From assembly GCA_902531985.1 (NCBI GenBank), contig CACAGG010000005.1:1-47189 (forward strand): a DNA stretch of 47,189 bases, given 5' to 3'. Shown piece by piece: positions 32,111 to 40,303 of this stretch (positions within the stretch are counted from its first letter, which is position 1; the number at the start of each line of letters is the position of its first letter). A program made the translations under genes and the position numbers. This DNA comes from an uncultured marine group III euryarchaeote. GTDB taxonomy: Archaea > Thermoplasmatota > Poseidoniia > MGIII > CG-Epi1. The notes under the pieces were generated by a model. It did not search any database, was not told where the DNA came from, and saw nothing but the letters and a program-made list of their open reading frames with translations.

Positions 32111-32713
32111 GTGGAAGACCCCGTAAACACTGCTGAATTTTGGGAAGCCTGTTACGAAACAGACAACGATGGTTGGGACTTAGGAGGCCCTACACCTTTC
32201 TTTCAAAGAATCGCTTCTGAGATTCCTAAAGGAAAGATATGTGTAATTGGTTGTGGTCGAGGATATGATGCAGTGACTTTTGCTAAAGAGGGTTTTGATG
32301 TCACGGCCATTGATTTTGCAGAGCCTGCAGTTTTAGAGGCTCGTGAAAGGGCCAGAAAGGCAAACGTCTCATTGAGAGTATTACGTGAAAATCTTTTTGA
32401 TTTACCAGAGGAACTGCATGGTAAATTTGACTATATTTTAGAATATACTTGTTTTTGTGCAATCAGTCCAGAAAGACGCTTTGAATATGATAGGGTAGTT
32501 TGGCAATTGCTGAAAGCTGGAGGAAGTCTATTGGGGTTGTTTCTTCCTTTAGACAAGGAAATTGGCGAAGGAGGCCCTCCATGGGGTGTAGACATTATGG
32601 ACCTTCATAAATTATTCGGGCTGCATTGGGATTTAGAAGAAGAGGAAATGCCGCCAGAGTCTATAGAACATCGAGCTAATCGAGAAATATTTATGAGATG
32701 GAAAAAGAGATGA
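32111..32713 (+). CDS. SAM-dependent methyltransferase, TPMT-like
   Basis: A class I methyltransferase fold is evident from FWEACYETDNDGWDLGGPTP (residues 10-29), the glycine motif ICVIGCGRGYDAVTFA, the acidic end of strand 2 (VTAIDFAEPAV), and EYTCFCAISPERR with GGPPWG later. These are hallmarks of the thiopurine/thiol methyltransferase family (TMT1/TPMT-like), which methylates thiols, sulphide, halides or metalloids such as selenium and tellurium. The precise acceptor is unknown. The start is GTG; a TTTTAAC TATA-like box lies 25 nt upstream, predicting a leaderless mRNA. It is coupled to the thioredoxin gene. Confidence 0.85.
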   Translation: MEDPVNTAEFWEACYETDNDGWDLGGPTPFFQRIASEIPKGKICVIGCGRGYDAVTFAKEGFDVTAIDFAEPAVLEARERARKANVSLRVLRENLFDLPEELHGKFDYILEYTCFCAISPERRFEYDRVVWQLLKAGGSLLGLFLPLDKEIGEGGPPWGVDIMDLHKLFGLHWDLEEEEMPPESIEHRANREIFMRWKKR

Positions 32714-33045
32714 AGGATATATCAAAAATATATGAGAATCATTTTGACAATACTAAAATTAAAGATAGTGAAGGTGAACTAGTAGTCATCTTTTCTGCCG
32801 ATTGGTGCCCTTATTGTGTATCTTTTTTTAATAATTGGAGGGAGTATTCAAAGGTTGGAAAAACCAATATTGCAGACATAACAGATGTAGATTCAGCATT
32901 ATGGGATTCTTTCGATATAAATGTAGTACCTACAATGGCGATATTCAAAGATGGTAACTTAATGAAGAGATGGGATGGCATTATTGGTCAAGGTCTTACT
33001 ATAGATCAAATAGAGGATGTAAATTCTTTTTATTCTAAGTTTTAG
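32710..33045 (+). CDS. Thioredoxin-like protein
   Basis: The thioredoxin active site ADWCPYC and the cis-proline strand INVVPTMAIFKDG are present, with a short fold of about 111 residues and no signal peptide. CPYC is a glutaredoxin-type dithiol pair in a thioredoxin-like frame. I chose the ATG at 32710, which overlaps the methyltransferase stop as ATGA; an ATG at 32698 would overlap it by 16 nt. Coupling to a thiol-methyltransferase-like gene may point to a shared thiol or metalloid chemistry, which is inference. Confidence 0.85.
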   Translation: MKDISKIYENHFDNTKIKDSEGELVVIFSADWCPYCVSFFNNWREYSKVGKTNIADITDVDSALWDSFDINVVPTMAIFKDGNLMKRWDGIIGQGLTIDQIEDVNSFYSKF

Positions 33046-33488
33046 ATTACCACTCTTAATTCTTCTTTAACATTATTCAAAACTAACGAGGTACTTGTCC
33101 TTTCAATATTTTTTTGAGACAATATGGTTTTTATGAATTCGTCCATCTCCTTTCTGTCTTTAAATCTTGCAAGTACTAAAGAGTCCCATTCTCCAGTTAC
33201 ATCATATACTGCATATACTCTATCATGTTTTGCAATAGTGGCCTGGACTTCCATGATTTTACCTTTTGTTATTCTTAGATGAACCATTGCATTTAGTGTA
33301 AATCCTACTTTTTCAGGATCTATGTCTGCTGCATAACCTTTGATTATTTTATTTTTTTCTAGTGCCTTAATGCGATTACTTACCGTCCCCAGTGCAAACC
33401 CTGTTGCGGCTGCAAGCTCTCTTTGTGAAGCTTTTCCATTTTTACTTAGATGTTTCAAAAGTTCAGAATCTTTATAATTTAATTCCAT
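33042..33488 (-). CDS. Lrp/AsnC-family transcriptional regulator
   Basis: The 148-residue protein has an N-terminal winged helix (LLKHLSKNGKASQRELAAAT, then GFALGTVSNRIKALEKNKII) and a C-terminal RAM domain (AMVHLRITKGKIMEVQATIA, VYDVTGEWDSLVLARFKDRK). This is the standard Lrp/AsnC layout and length. It is divergent from glutamine synthetase with a 129-nt gap, a common location for an amino-acid-responsive regulator. Glutamine or another amino acid as effector is inference. Confidence 0.93.
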   Translation of the reverse strand: MELNYKDSELLKHLSKNGKASQRELAAATGFALGTVSNRIKALEKNKIIKGYAADIDPEKVGFTLNAMVHLRITKGKIMEVQATIAKHDRVYAVYDVTGEWDSLVLARFKDRKEMDEFIKTILSQKNIERTSTSLVLNNVKEELRVVI

Positions 33489-33617
33489 AAAATGAACGTT
33501 TGCACATCCTATATATAAATATCTATGTATAAATTCAATTATTTTTATATTTTTAGTTCTTTTTAGCAGTTTTAGGGATTTTTTTATATAGTATGTTTCG
33601 ATGTAAGATTGATTATT
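33489..33617. promoter_or_regulatory. Divergent promoter region between Lrp regulator and glutamine synthetase
   Basis: On the minus side, ATATATAAAT (33511-33520) lies about 27 nt from the Lrp start, predicting a leaderless lrp mRNA. On the plus side, TTTTATATAG (33583-33592) lies about 30 nt from the ATG at 33618. The AT-rich stretch between (33530-33575) with TTTTTAGTTCTTTTTAG may hold operator sites for the Lrp protein. Confidence 0.55.
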
Positions 33618-34625
33618 ATGAGTAAAGTCTCAAAATTAGAGTACATTTGGTTAGACGGCTTTGAGCCAACACAGAGTTTGAGGAGCAAGACATTAATTCG
33701 AAGAAAGTTTTCAGGAAAATTAAAGGATTGTCCAGATTGGTCATTTGACGGTAGTTCAACTCGTCAGGCTGAAGGAAACGATTCAGACTGTATTTTGAAA
33801 CCAGTAGCAATATTTCCAGATCCGGATAGAAAAAATGCATATTTAGTTATGAACGAAGTTTATAACGCAGACGGCACGCCTCATGCTACAAATGCCAGAG
33901 CTACCATTGATGATGATGATAATGATTTTTGGTTTGGTTTTGAGCAAGAATATTTCCTTTGGGATCCTTCTACAAATCTCCCTCTAGGATTTCCTAGAGA
34001 TCAAACACCACAGGGTCAATTTTACTGTTCAGTTGGTGCAAAGAACACTTTCGGGCGTGAAATAATTGAAGAGCATCTGGACATGTGCTTGGATGCAGGG
34101 TTAAATGTTGAAGGAATAAATGCAGAAGTTGCTGCAGGTCAGTGGGAATATCAAATATTTTCTAAAGGAGCTAAAAATGCAGGTGATGAGATTTGGGTTT
34201 CTCGTTATTTGGCTGAGAGAAATGCAGAAAAATATGGGCTGGCTATAGAATGGCATCCGAAACCGTTGGGAGCAACCGATTGGAATGGTTCCGGTATGCA
34301 TGCTAATTTCTCAGATAGTACTTTAAGAAAATGCGGTGATGAAAAAGTTTTCAATAAAGTGTGTGAAGCTTTTGGGAAGAACATTAAGAAACATATGGAT
34401 GTATATGGTGCACACAATGAGCAAAGATTAACAGGTTTACATGAAACACAATCTATTCATGAGTTTTCATATGGTGTATCAGATAGAGGAGCCTCCATTC
34501 GAATTCCTGTGGGGACAGTTGAAGATGGCTGGAAAGGTCGTTTAGAAGACCGTAGACCTTCTTCTAATGGTGATCCATACAAAATTGCGTCAGTAATCAT
34601 AACCACTACAAAATCAGCCTATTAG
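33618..34625 (+). CDS. glnII: Glutamine synthetase, type II (eukaryote-like GSII)
   Basis: This enzyme makes glutamine from glutamate, ammonia and ATP. The protein of 335 residues has the short GSII form: SFDGSSTRQAEGNDSD, FGFEQEYFLW, the substrate loop EGINAEVAAGQWEYQIF, and the ATP-site end HETQSIHEFSYGVSDRGASI followed by RIPVGTVEDG. GSI, typical of most archaea, is about 440-470 residues and has different motifs. The ATG at 33618 (MSKVSKLEYIW) is used; a TTG three codons upstream would add MII. The Lrp regulator is divergent from it. Confidence 0.93.
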   Translation: MSKVSKLEYIWLDGFEPTQSLRSKTLIRRKFSGKLKDCPDWSFDGSSTRQAEGNDSDCILKPVAIFPDPDRKNAYLVMNEVYNADGTPHATNARATIDDDDNDFWFGFEQEYFLWDPSTNLPLGFPRDQTPQGQFYCSVGAKNTFGREIIEEHLDMCLDAGLNVEGINAEVAAGQWEYQIFSKGAKNAGDEIWVSRYLAERNAEKYGLAIEWHPKPLGATDWNGSGMHANFSDSTLRKCGDEKVFNKVCEAFGKNIKKHMDVYGAHNEQRLTGLHETQSIHEFSYGVSDRGASIRIPVGTVEDGWKGRLEDRRPSSNGDPYKIASVIITTTKSAY

Positions 34626-34654
34626 AATTTCAATATTAAAATTAAAGAGATAAG

Positions 34655-34730
34655 TGGTGGCCCCGCCCGGATTTGAACCGGGGTCTATGGCTCCCAAAGC
34701 AACAAGGATACCAAGCTACCCCACAGGGCC
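34655..34730 (-). tRNA. tRNA-Pro (anticodon TGG), CCA encoded
   Basis: Read on the minus strand, a 7-bp acceptor stem (GGCCCTG with CGGGGCC), a D arm with AGCTTGGTA, the anticodon loop TTTGGGA (anticodon TGG) and a T arm CCCGG-TTCAAAT-CCGGG are present. Discriminator A is followed by an encoded CCA (34655-34657 on the plus strand). There is no intron. One U-C mismatch falls in the middle of the anticodon stem (GTTGC against GCCAT). It decodes CCN proline codons, chiefly CCA and CCG. Confidence 0.95.
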
Positions 34731-34738
34731 TAATTATT

Positions 34739-35251
34739 TCACGGGAGGGGTTGATTTAAGACCTGTTTGGTTAATTCAAAGTGAGGTCTTATCTTAGTGT
34801 CACCAATACCCTCAACGTAGTAGGGCTTATCATCAACTTGAGTAAAACCTGTTTTTTCTAGTACTTGAAATGGAGCTTTGTTATCTTCATGAGTAGCAGC
34901 CCAAATTCTATTCAAGTTCAGTTCATTAAATGCAAATTGTTTTATCCTTTCTATTGCCTCTGAAGCAAATCCCATCTTCCAGTAATTAGTTCCTATCCAG
35001 CATCCAATTTCACCATTCTTGCTTATTTTAAAAGATCCAATAAGAATACTTTTCTCTTTTAGCGTAATGGCAAATTGATGCTTTTTTTTAGATCCTTTTT
35101 TGAGCCACCATTCAGCATGTTTTTCCAAGTATGGATAAGGTAAATTATCAATCCATTTACTTATTTTCTCATCATTTAATAAATTAATTAGGGCTTCTTT
35201 ATCTTTTATTTCGAATGCACGTAATTTTAGTCTTTTAGATTCAAGAATCAT
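34739..35251 (-). CDS. GNAT-family N-acetyltransferase (RimJ/RimL-like)
   Basis: The 170-residue acetyltransferase starts ILESKRLKLRAFEIKDKEAL, the typical RimJ/RimL-type opening. It contains GCWIGTNYWKMGFASEAIER with the acetyl-CoA loop, and the late NKAPFQVLEKTGF. Substrates may be ribosomal protein or other N-termini, or a small molecule; the sequence does not tell. Its ATG overlaps the stop of the repeat protein as TAATG, so translation is coupled, although the two are unlike in composition. Confidence 0.88.
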   Translation of the reverse strand: MILESKRLKLRAFEIKDKEALINLLNDEKISKWIDNLPYPYLEKHAEWWLKKGSKKKHQFAITLKEKSILIGSFKISKNGEIGCWIGTNYWKMGFASEAIERIKQFAFNELNLNRIWAATHEDNKAPFQVLEKTGFTQVDDKPYYVEGIGDTKIRPHFELTKQVLNQPLP

Positions 35252-35360
35252 TACTCATCATCAACCATTTCAGCATCTTGTACTTCAGGTTTTGATAAAT
35301 CGATTACAGGTTCTTCTTTCTTTTCAGGTCTTCTATAAAGAGCATCAGTGTCTACTACTT

Positions 35361-35591
35361 CTACGTCAGCAACAACGGCTTCAGCGACAGGTTCTTCAGT
35401 TTCTACAGGTTCAGCAATAACGGCTTCAGCGACAAGTTCTTCAGTTTCCACAGGTTCAGCAACAACGGCTTCAGCGACAAGTTCTTCAGTTTCCACAGGT
35501 TCAGCAACAACGGCTTCAGCGACAGGTTCTTCTGTTTCTACAGGTTCAGCAACAACGGCTTCAGCGACAGATTCTTCTGTTTCTACAGGCT
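35361..35591 (-). repeat. Five 45-bp tandem repeats (15-aa unit)
   Basis: The plus-strand mark CGGCTTCAGCGACA recurs at 35376, 35421, 35466, 35511 and 35556, exactly 45 nt apart. On the coding minus strand each unit reads like ETEEPVAEAVVAEPV. Copies differ at only a few bases, so they expanded recently. Confidence 0.92.
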
Positions 35592-36639
35592 TGTTTTCCT
35601 TTTCTCCATCAATAAGATTTACAAATGTAGATAGTAAATTTCGGTTACTTCCATCCTCAAATTCTAGCTCCAGCTTGTAATTGTCTCCTTTGGGTTGGCT
35701 ATCCTTAATCAATCCGGTACCAAATATTTTATGATTAACTTTTGTTCCAGGAGCATAATCTCCATAATCAGCTTCTACAGCTTCGGCTACCACTGAAGCA
35801 ATTATCTCTTCTTTTTCTTCAGGCTCAGTGTTTTTAGCGTTTTCACTCTCAAGGGAAGCCTCTTCTTCTATATTTTTACTTTTAGGTTTTCTGAAATCCT
35901 CTTCACTTGCGATAGGGGCTTTCTCACCTCCTTTTTTAGTAAGGAATGTACCAAGAATTCTTCGTTTTCCCTCATCAAAATTCACTTCAACAGACCAGTG
36001 GTTTCCTGCCTTTGTGCTATGTATAACTTCACCTTTACCATATACTCCATGGGCCACTAATTCACCCACATTAAATGGGGATTCTAAATCAACACTAGAA
36101 CTAGTTTTGGCTTTATTTTCAGTAACGGCTTCAACAGTTTCTTTTACTTCTTCCTCGGCTTGTTCATCTTTGATGACTGCCTTTTCAAGTTCTTCAACAG
36201 TTGTTTGTTTTTCTTCGACTGCCTTTTCAAGATCTTCTGCAGTAGTTCCCTCATCTTCGGATGTAGTTTCTACAGCCTCAACAGTTTTCTCTTCAGCTGT
36301 AATAGCTTCAGCTACTATGTTTTCAGATTTTTCTTGAACCTCAACGGCTTCCTTTAATTCAGTTACAGCTTCTTGAATTTGTTCCTCTTCAGCTTCCTTT
36401 TCAACTAACTTGCTAACTTGTTCCGTAGCTTCAATAACAGCTTCTGCAGCAATACTTTCAGCTTTAGCAGCCTCTACTACTGCGTCTGCAGCTTTAGATT
36501 CATCTTTCACAGCTTCAGCGTATGCTTCTACTGCATCGGCCTCAGCAGCCACAGCTTCAACAATATTCTCAGAAGCTATTTCATCAGCAGTTGAAGCTTC
36601 TTCTAAATTTTCCTTTGCAATATTTTCTGCAGCAATTGC

Positions 36640-36885
36640 ATCAGCAACAACAGCTTCAGCGACAGCTTCTTCAGTTTCCACAGGCTCAGCAACAACAGCT
36701 TCAGCTTCGACAGGTTCTTCTGTTTCCATAGGTTCAGCAACAACGCTTCAGCGACAGGTTCTTCAGTTTCCACAGGTTCAGCAACAACAGCTTCAGCTTC
36801 CACAGGTTCTTCTGTTTCCATAGGTTCAGCTTCCACAGGTTCTTCTGTTTCCATAGGTTCAGCAATAACAGCTTCAGCTACATCT
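36640..36885 (-). repeat. Second cluster of related repeats, with partial 30-bp units
   Basis: This block holds the same motif with variants METEEPVEA and VETEEPVAEA. Unit lengths are mixed (45 nt and shorter), and the apparent single-base deletion at about 36745 lies inside it. Confidence 0.85.
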
Positions 36886-37339
36886 TCTTCAGTTCCAGTG
36901 ATATTTCCCTCACTATCTTGTACAGCAATAGCAGTCCCATCATCTTCAGAATCAAATGAATCTATTTCCATATCCCATTCACTTTTAGTCTCAACAACAT
37001 CAAGCTCAGCAGCTAAAGGTACAGCACTAGCTGCAACTGGAGAAGGATCTATAACTGCAGGAGCAGCTTCCACAACTTCGAATTCATCTTCAATTTCAAC
37101 AACTGAAGGGAGAGTACTAACTTCTTCTTCAAAATCACATGAAAGACACAATACAGTGGTTTCATATGTATAACTAAAAACAGCGTTACAATTACGGCAA
37201 ATTTTTACTTTCTCGTTTCCTAAGTTGTCTAGGAAATTTCTCACAGAATTATATTTTTCCCGAGGTGGTTCCATTTTCTAATGCATTCTCCGTGTTTTGT
37301 ATACTAACTTTATGGCCATCTTTCACTGTGTATAAAATA

Positions 37340-38446
37340 TTAGGTTAGCTTTTTGATTATTTTAACCAGTTCGGTTTCATTTCTTTCCCAAGTAAATTTG
37401 TCAATCACGAATTTCCTTCCATTTTCTCCCATTTCTTCTAGTTTCCCATCCTCAAAAAGTTGAATTATACAATTTGCTATTTCTTCAATATCTGAAGGGT
37501 CTACACATTTTCCACACTTCCCTAAGTTAAGTATTTTTTCTACGTCTGGGTTATTATGGCAAATTAATGGAGTTTTCATCATCAAATATTCAAAGACCTT
37601 TGTTGGAAAACCTCTTCCATATCGGTCTTCTATTTTTCCAGTATCATTTTGTAACAAACTTAAACCCAAGTTAGCCTTTGAAATTAAAGGAGCTAATTGA
37701 GTGTATTCAACCCATCCTTTCCAGTTCGTACAAAGATTATGTTTTTTATCATATTCCATAGCCCATCTTTCCAATTCAGAGTCTTCAAATCCTCCAACTA
37801 TTGTTAATTTTATATCTTTTTCTTCTCTTACTAATTTCATTGTCTGAAGCATTATCTTAAGTCCTCTTTTTCTTGTAAGACTTCCTACATAGATAATTTC
37901 GTTTTTACTTTTTATATTTTTATTTAGGCTTGAATCAAAATATTTTAAATTTGGATAGTTTGGTAAAACAGTAACTTTGTTGTATTTTGAAAGTTGTCGT
38001 CCTAAATCATTATCTACAGTAATAATATAGTCCAATCGAGGAGCTACAATTTCCAGGACTATGCCTGCAAAAGTTGCAGCTAAATTACCCTGCAACTCTC
38101 GTTTCATAGGTATTAGGTATTCATGGCAATCCCACATGATTGGTTTCCTAGTTAGCTTTTTTAGTAAAAACCCGTAAAGTAGAGGATCAAATTCATGGCA
38201 ATAGTACAAATCATAATTTCCATTTAGCGCTTCCTTAATTAAGCGGAATGAAACCATTCCTGGCGGTCCTTTGGTTGAGAAGCATCTAATTATTATATTA
38301 TTTATGGAAGTTTTTTGCGTAGTATGATGAGGAGTTAATATTTCAACATCGTAACCAGCTTCAGCCATTGTTACAGCACTTTTGTAGACACGCTGATCAA
38401 TCGGATCTAAAAATTCTCTATCACAAATTATTCCAATTTTTGCCAC
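37340..38446 (-). CDS. Glycosyltransferase family 4-type
   Basis: The 368-residue GT-B glycosyltransferase has an N-terminal Rossmann-like strand IGIICDREFLDPIDQRVYKS and an acceptor-side segment YDLYYCHEFDPLLYGFLLKK. The donor-side motifs are IIYVGSLTRKRGL, LTIVGGFEDSELERW and GRGFPTKVFEYLMMKTPLIC. The last contains the usual FEYL in place of the ExxG helix. It would transfer a nucleotide-activated sugar in surface glycan synthesis. The start is GTG at 38446, 4 nt after the WbqC-like stop, so the two form one operon. Confidence 0.88.
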   Translation of the reverse strand: MAKIGIICDREFLDPIDQRVYKSAVTMAEAGYDVEILTPHHTTQKTSINNIIIRCFSTKGPPGMVSFRLIKEALNGNYDLYYCHEFDPLLYGFLLKKLTRKPIMWDCHEYLIPMKRELQGNLAATFAGIVLEIVAPRLDYIITVDNDLGRQLSKYNKVTVLPNYPNLKYFDSSLNKNIKSKNEIIYVGSLTRKRGLKIMLQTMKLVREEKDIKLTIVGGFEDSELERWAMEYDKKHNLCTNWKGWVEYTQLAPLISKANLGLSLLQNDTGKIEDRYGRGFPTKVFEYLMMKTPLICHNNPDVEKILNLGKCGKCVDPSDIEEIANCIIQLFEDGKLEEMGENGRKFVIDKFTWERNETELVKIIKKLT

Positions 38447-38450
38447 ACAC

Positions 38451-39134
38451 TCACTTTGACGTAGACTTTATATTTTTTTCCATAAGTAATTCTTTTGTCT
38501 TTGGGTAGCCATTTATAAATATTGAATGTAATATTGAATAATTTGTTAAATTAGTATTAGGATTAAAGGTTGAATATGTGATTTTAATGTCATGTTCTAA
38601 AAATAATTGTCTATCGTTGTATTGCTCTGCGCCAGTACCTGATAAGTAAGTCTTTGCATCAAAATATTTACAAATATTTAATAATCTTTCGTTTCGGCTT
38701 CCGGTATCGCACTCCATTTCACTTGAAATATAAGTTTTAGTTCTAATTTCCATTTTATTTAACAAATATTTTATTAGATTTATGTTAAAGACGCTCAGAA
38801 GTTCTTCGTTATTTTCAATATAAAAGCTTTTTAATTCAGGATAATAGTATTCAAAAAAAGGCTTGTCTTTTAGATTGTCTTCCAAAAAATTAAGATGTTT
38901 TACTTTCCATTCATTGTTGCTAGGAAGTAGTATTTGATTAATAGGGATGTTTTTTTTTCCAACAGGAACTGTTAGATATTTTTCACTTTGAGTGGTTTGG
39001 AATAACGTTCTTTTAACATAACTTATCTTACTTGATTCGACAGAATCCAGAAAAACAAATGAATCTGAATGCAAAATTTTGTAAAAATATCCTGCCCACG
39101 GCAAGTAATTTGGCTGATGTATTGCAACAATCAT
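38451..39134 (-). CDS. WbqC-like family protein
   Basis: The 227-residue protein starts MIVAIHQPNYLPWAGYFYKI, the hallmark of WbqC family proteins (HQPxYLPwxGfF), and continues FVFLDSVESSKISYVKRT and YLSGTGAEQYNDRQLF. The family is linked to O-antigen or surface polysaccharide gene clusters and is thought to act in sugar or aglycone modification; no activity is settled. The ATG at 39134 is chosen because conserved sequence begins there. The upstream extension in frame would run over the divergent glycosyltransferase gene. Confidence 0.88.
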   Translation of the reverse strand: MIVAIHQPNYLPWAGYFYKILHSDSFVFLDSVESSKISYVKRTLFQTTQSEKYLTVPVGKKNIPINQILLPSNNEWKVKHLNFLEDNLKDKPFFEYYYPELKSFYIENNEELLSVFNINLIKYLLNKMEIRTKTYISSEMECDTGSRNERLLNICKYFDAKTYLSGTGAEQYNDRQLFLEHDIKITYSTFNPNTNLTNYSILHSIFINGYPKTKELLMEKNIKSTSK

Positions 39135-39187
39135 CAAGTATTGGATTGGAGGCAACAGTTCTAAAACCTGTGCATTACTGCTAATTT

Positions 39188-40303
39188 GTGAAAGTTTTGA
39201 TGGTAGCCCCCTCAGTGAGGGTTCCGGACAGTTTAGGTCAAACGCTTCATCAATTAGCATTAGCTAATGGCTTAGCAGAAGCAGGGATGGAAGTCACACT
39301 TCTGTGTAGATATGATGAAGAGGGAGCAAAAGATTACAACTTCCATCATAATTTAAGATTTATATCAGTGATTAATCCGGGCCTACCTTTTGAGAGATTA
39401 CTTTTTACAAAGCATTCCTATCAAAAAGCGATTGAGATTCTTAGATCTGAAAAATTTGACATAGTGCATGATAGAGGCTATATATTTGCAGGTTCAGGAG
39501 TTCAGGCAGCTTCAGAATTAGGAGTTAAATCAATACTCCAAGTTGATGATAATTGGATGCGTTCAGAATTGTCAGCTACAAGACTTGCTAGGTTGTGGCC
39601 TTATCATGAGAAAGCTATACGTTCATGCCGCAATCAAATCGAATTGGCAGACGGTGGATTTACAGTAAGTTCAATTTTGAGAGATCAGATATCTGAATGG
39701 AATGTCAAAGCTAAATCATTCAAAGTAATACAGAATGGCTATGAGGATGATTTATTCAATCTCAATGTTGAACCCTTAGGGATTAAAAAGAAATTAGGGT
39801 TTTATGGCAAAATGGTAGTTTTTGTTGGCGCCCTTGGGCCTTGGCATGGGGTTGAAGAATTAGTAGATATAGCGAGGTTGAATCCAGATGTAAATGTAGT
39901 AGTAGCCGGCGGCGGCTATGGTAAAAGCATTCTAGGTTCACCTAATTTGCACCATATTGGCCGGCTTAGTAGATCGGAAGTTCCTGGTCTCTTGGTGGAA
40001 GCAGAGATAGGTCTTGCACCTTATCCAAATCTCGATTATGGATTTTCACCTTTAAAAATTTATGAGTATATGGGCTGTAAACTTCCTGTCGTTGCTACAC
40101 GTTTGCCTTCTGTAGAAGAAGCTACACAAGGTCATGCATTACTCGTTCAACCAGGTCAAATGGCGAATGCTATTTCTAAAGTCATAAATAATGAAAAACT
40201 ACTATCTGATTTATCTGAGTCAGCTTTTACATATGCTTCAAAGGAGCGCACTTGGGCTAAAACTATAGAGAAAACTAAAGAGCTTTATGAGGAGATATTA
40301 TGA
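39188..40303 (+). CDS. Glycosyltransferase family 4-type
   Basis: The 371-residue GT-B enzyme opens with VLMVAPSVRVPDSLGQTLHQ (N-terminal domain). In the C-terminal domain it has GKMVVFVGALGPWHGVEELV and FSPLKIYEYMGCKLPVVATR, the usual donor-site KxxExM-type helix. It likely adds a sugar to a surface glycan or lipid. The start is GTG at 39188. It is divergent from wbqC with 53 nt between starts, and is coupled to pantoate kinase by an ATGA overlap at its end. Confidence 0.88.
   Translation: MKVLMVAPSVRVPDSLGQTLHQLALANGLAEAGMEVTLLCRYDEEGAKDYNFHHNLRFISVINPGLPFERLLFTKHSYQKAIEILRSEKFDIVHDRGYIFAGSGVQAASELGVKSILQVDDNWMRSELSATRLARLWPYHEKAIRSCRNQIELADGGFTVSSILRDQISEWNVKAKSFKVIQNGYEDDLFNLNVEPLGIKKKLGFYGKMVVFVGALGPWHGVEELVDIARLNPDVNVVVAGGGYGKSILGSPNLHHIGRLSRSEVPGLLVEAEIGLAPYPNLDYGFSPLKIYEYMGCKLPVVATRLPSVEEATQGHALLVQPGQMANAISKVINNEKLLSDLSESAFTYASKERTWAKTIEKTKELYEEIL

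Larger units (their letters stand above)
35251..37274 (-). pseudogene. Frameshifted gene: Zn-ribbon, acidic-repeat and double Tudor-like (UvrD-C-like) protein
   Basis: Two frames (37274 to about 36745, then 36744 to 35251) join into one 674-residue protein if one base is restored near 36745. There the copy reads CAACGCTTC where every other copy reads CAACGGCTTC. The N-terminus has a zinc ribbon (CRNC and CLSC, residues 22-46). An AEPVETEEPV repeat region follows, then a long Glu/Ala-rich helical stretch. Two SH3/Tudor-like domains of the UvrD/PcrA C-terminal type come next (NVGELVAHGVYGKGEVIHST; PGTKVNHKIFGTGLIKDS), with a second repeat block and an acidic tail. The function is unknown; nucleoprotein or polymerase interaction is inferred. 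It may be an assembly or sequencing error rather than decay. Confidence 0.78.

Noticed and set aside
35361-35591. CRISPR array
   Set aside because: The 45-nt units are contiguous with no unique spacers and encode a regular 15-aa repeat.
35348-35680. Plus-strand Ser/Thr/Ala-rich open frame over the repeats
   Set aside because: It is the antisense reading of the 45-bp repeats; long open frames on both strands follow from the repeat composition.
35251-36729. Two separate genes instead of one frameshifted gene
   Set aside because: The repeat pattern runs through the break, one base is missing against all other copies, and the total length becomes a multiple of three once restored.
36410-36823. 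Plus-strand 137-aa frame over the second repeat block
   Set aside because: Low-complexity shadow of the minus-strand gene.
39135-39260. Upstream extension of the WbqC-like protein
   Set aside because: The family's conserved start MIVAIHQPNYLPW begins at 39134 and the extension runs into the divergent gene.
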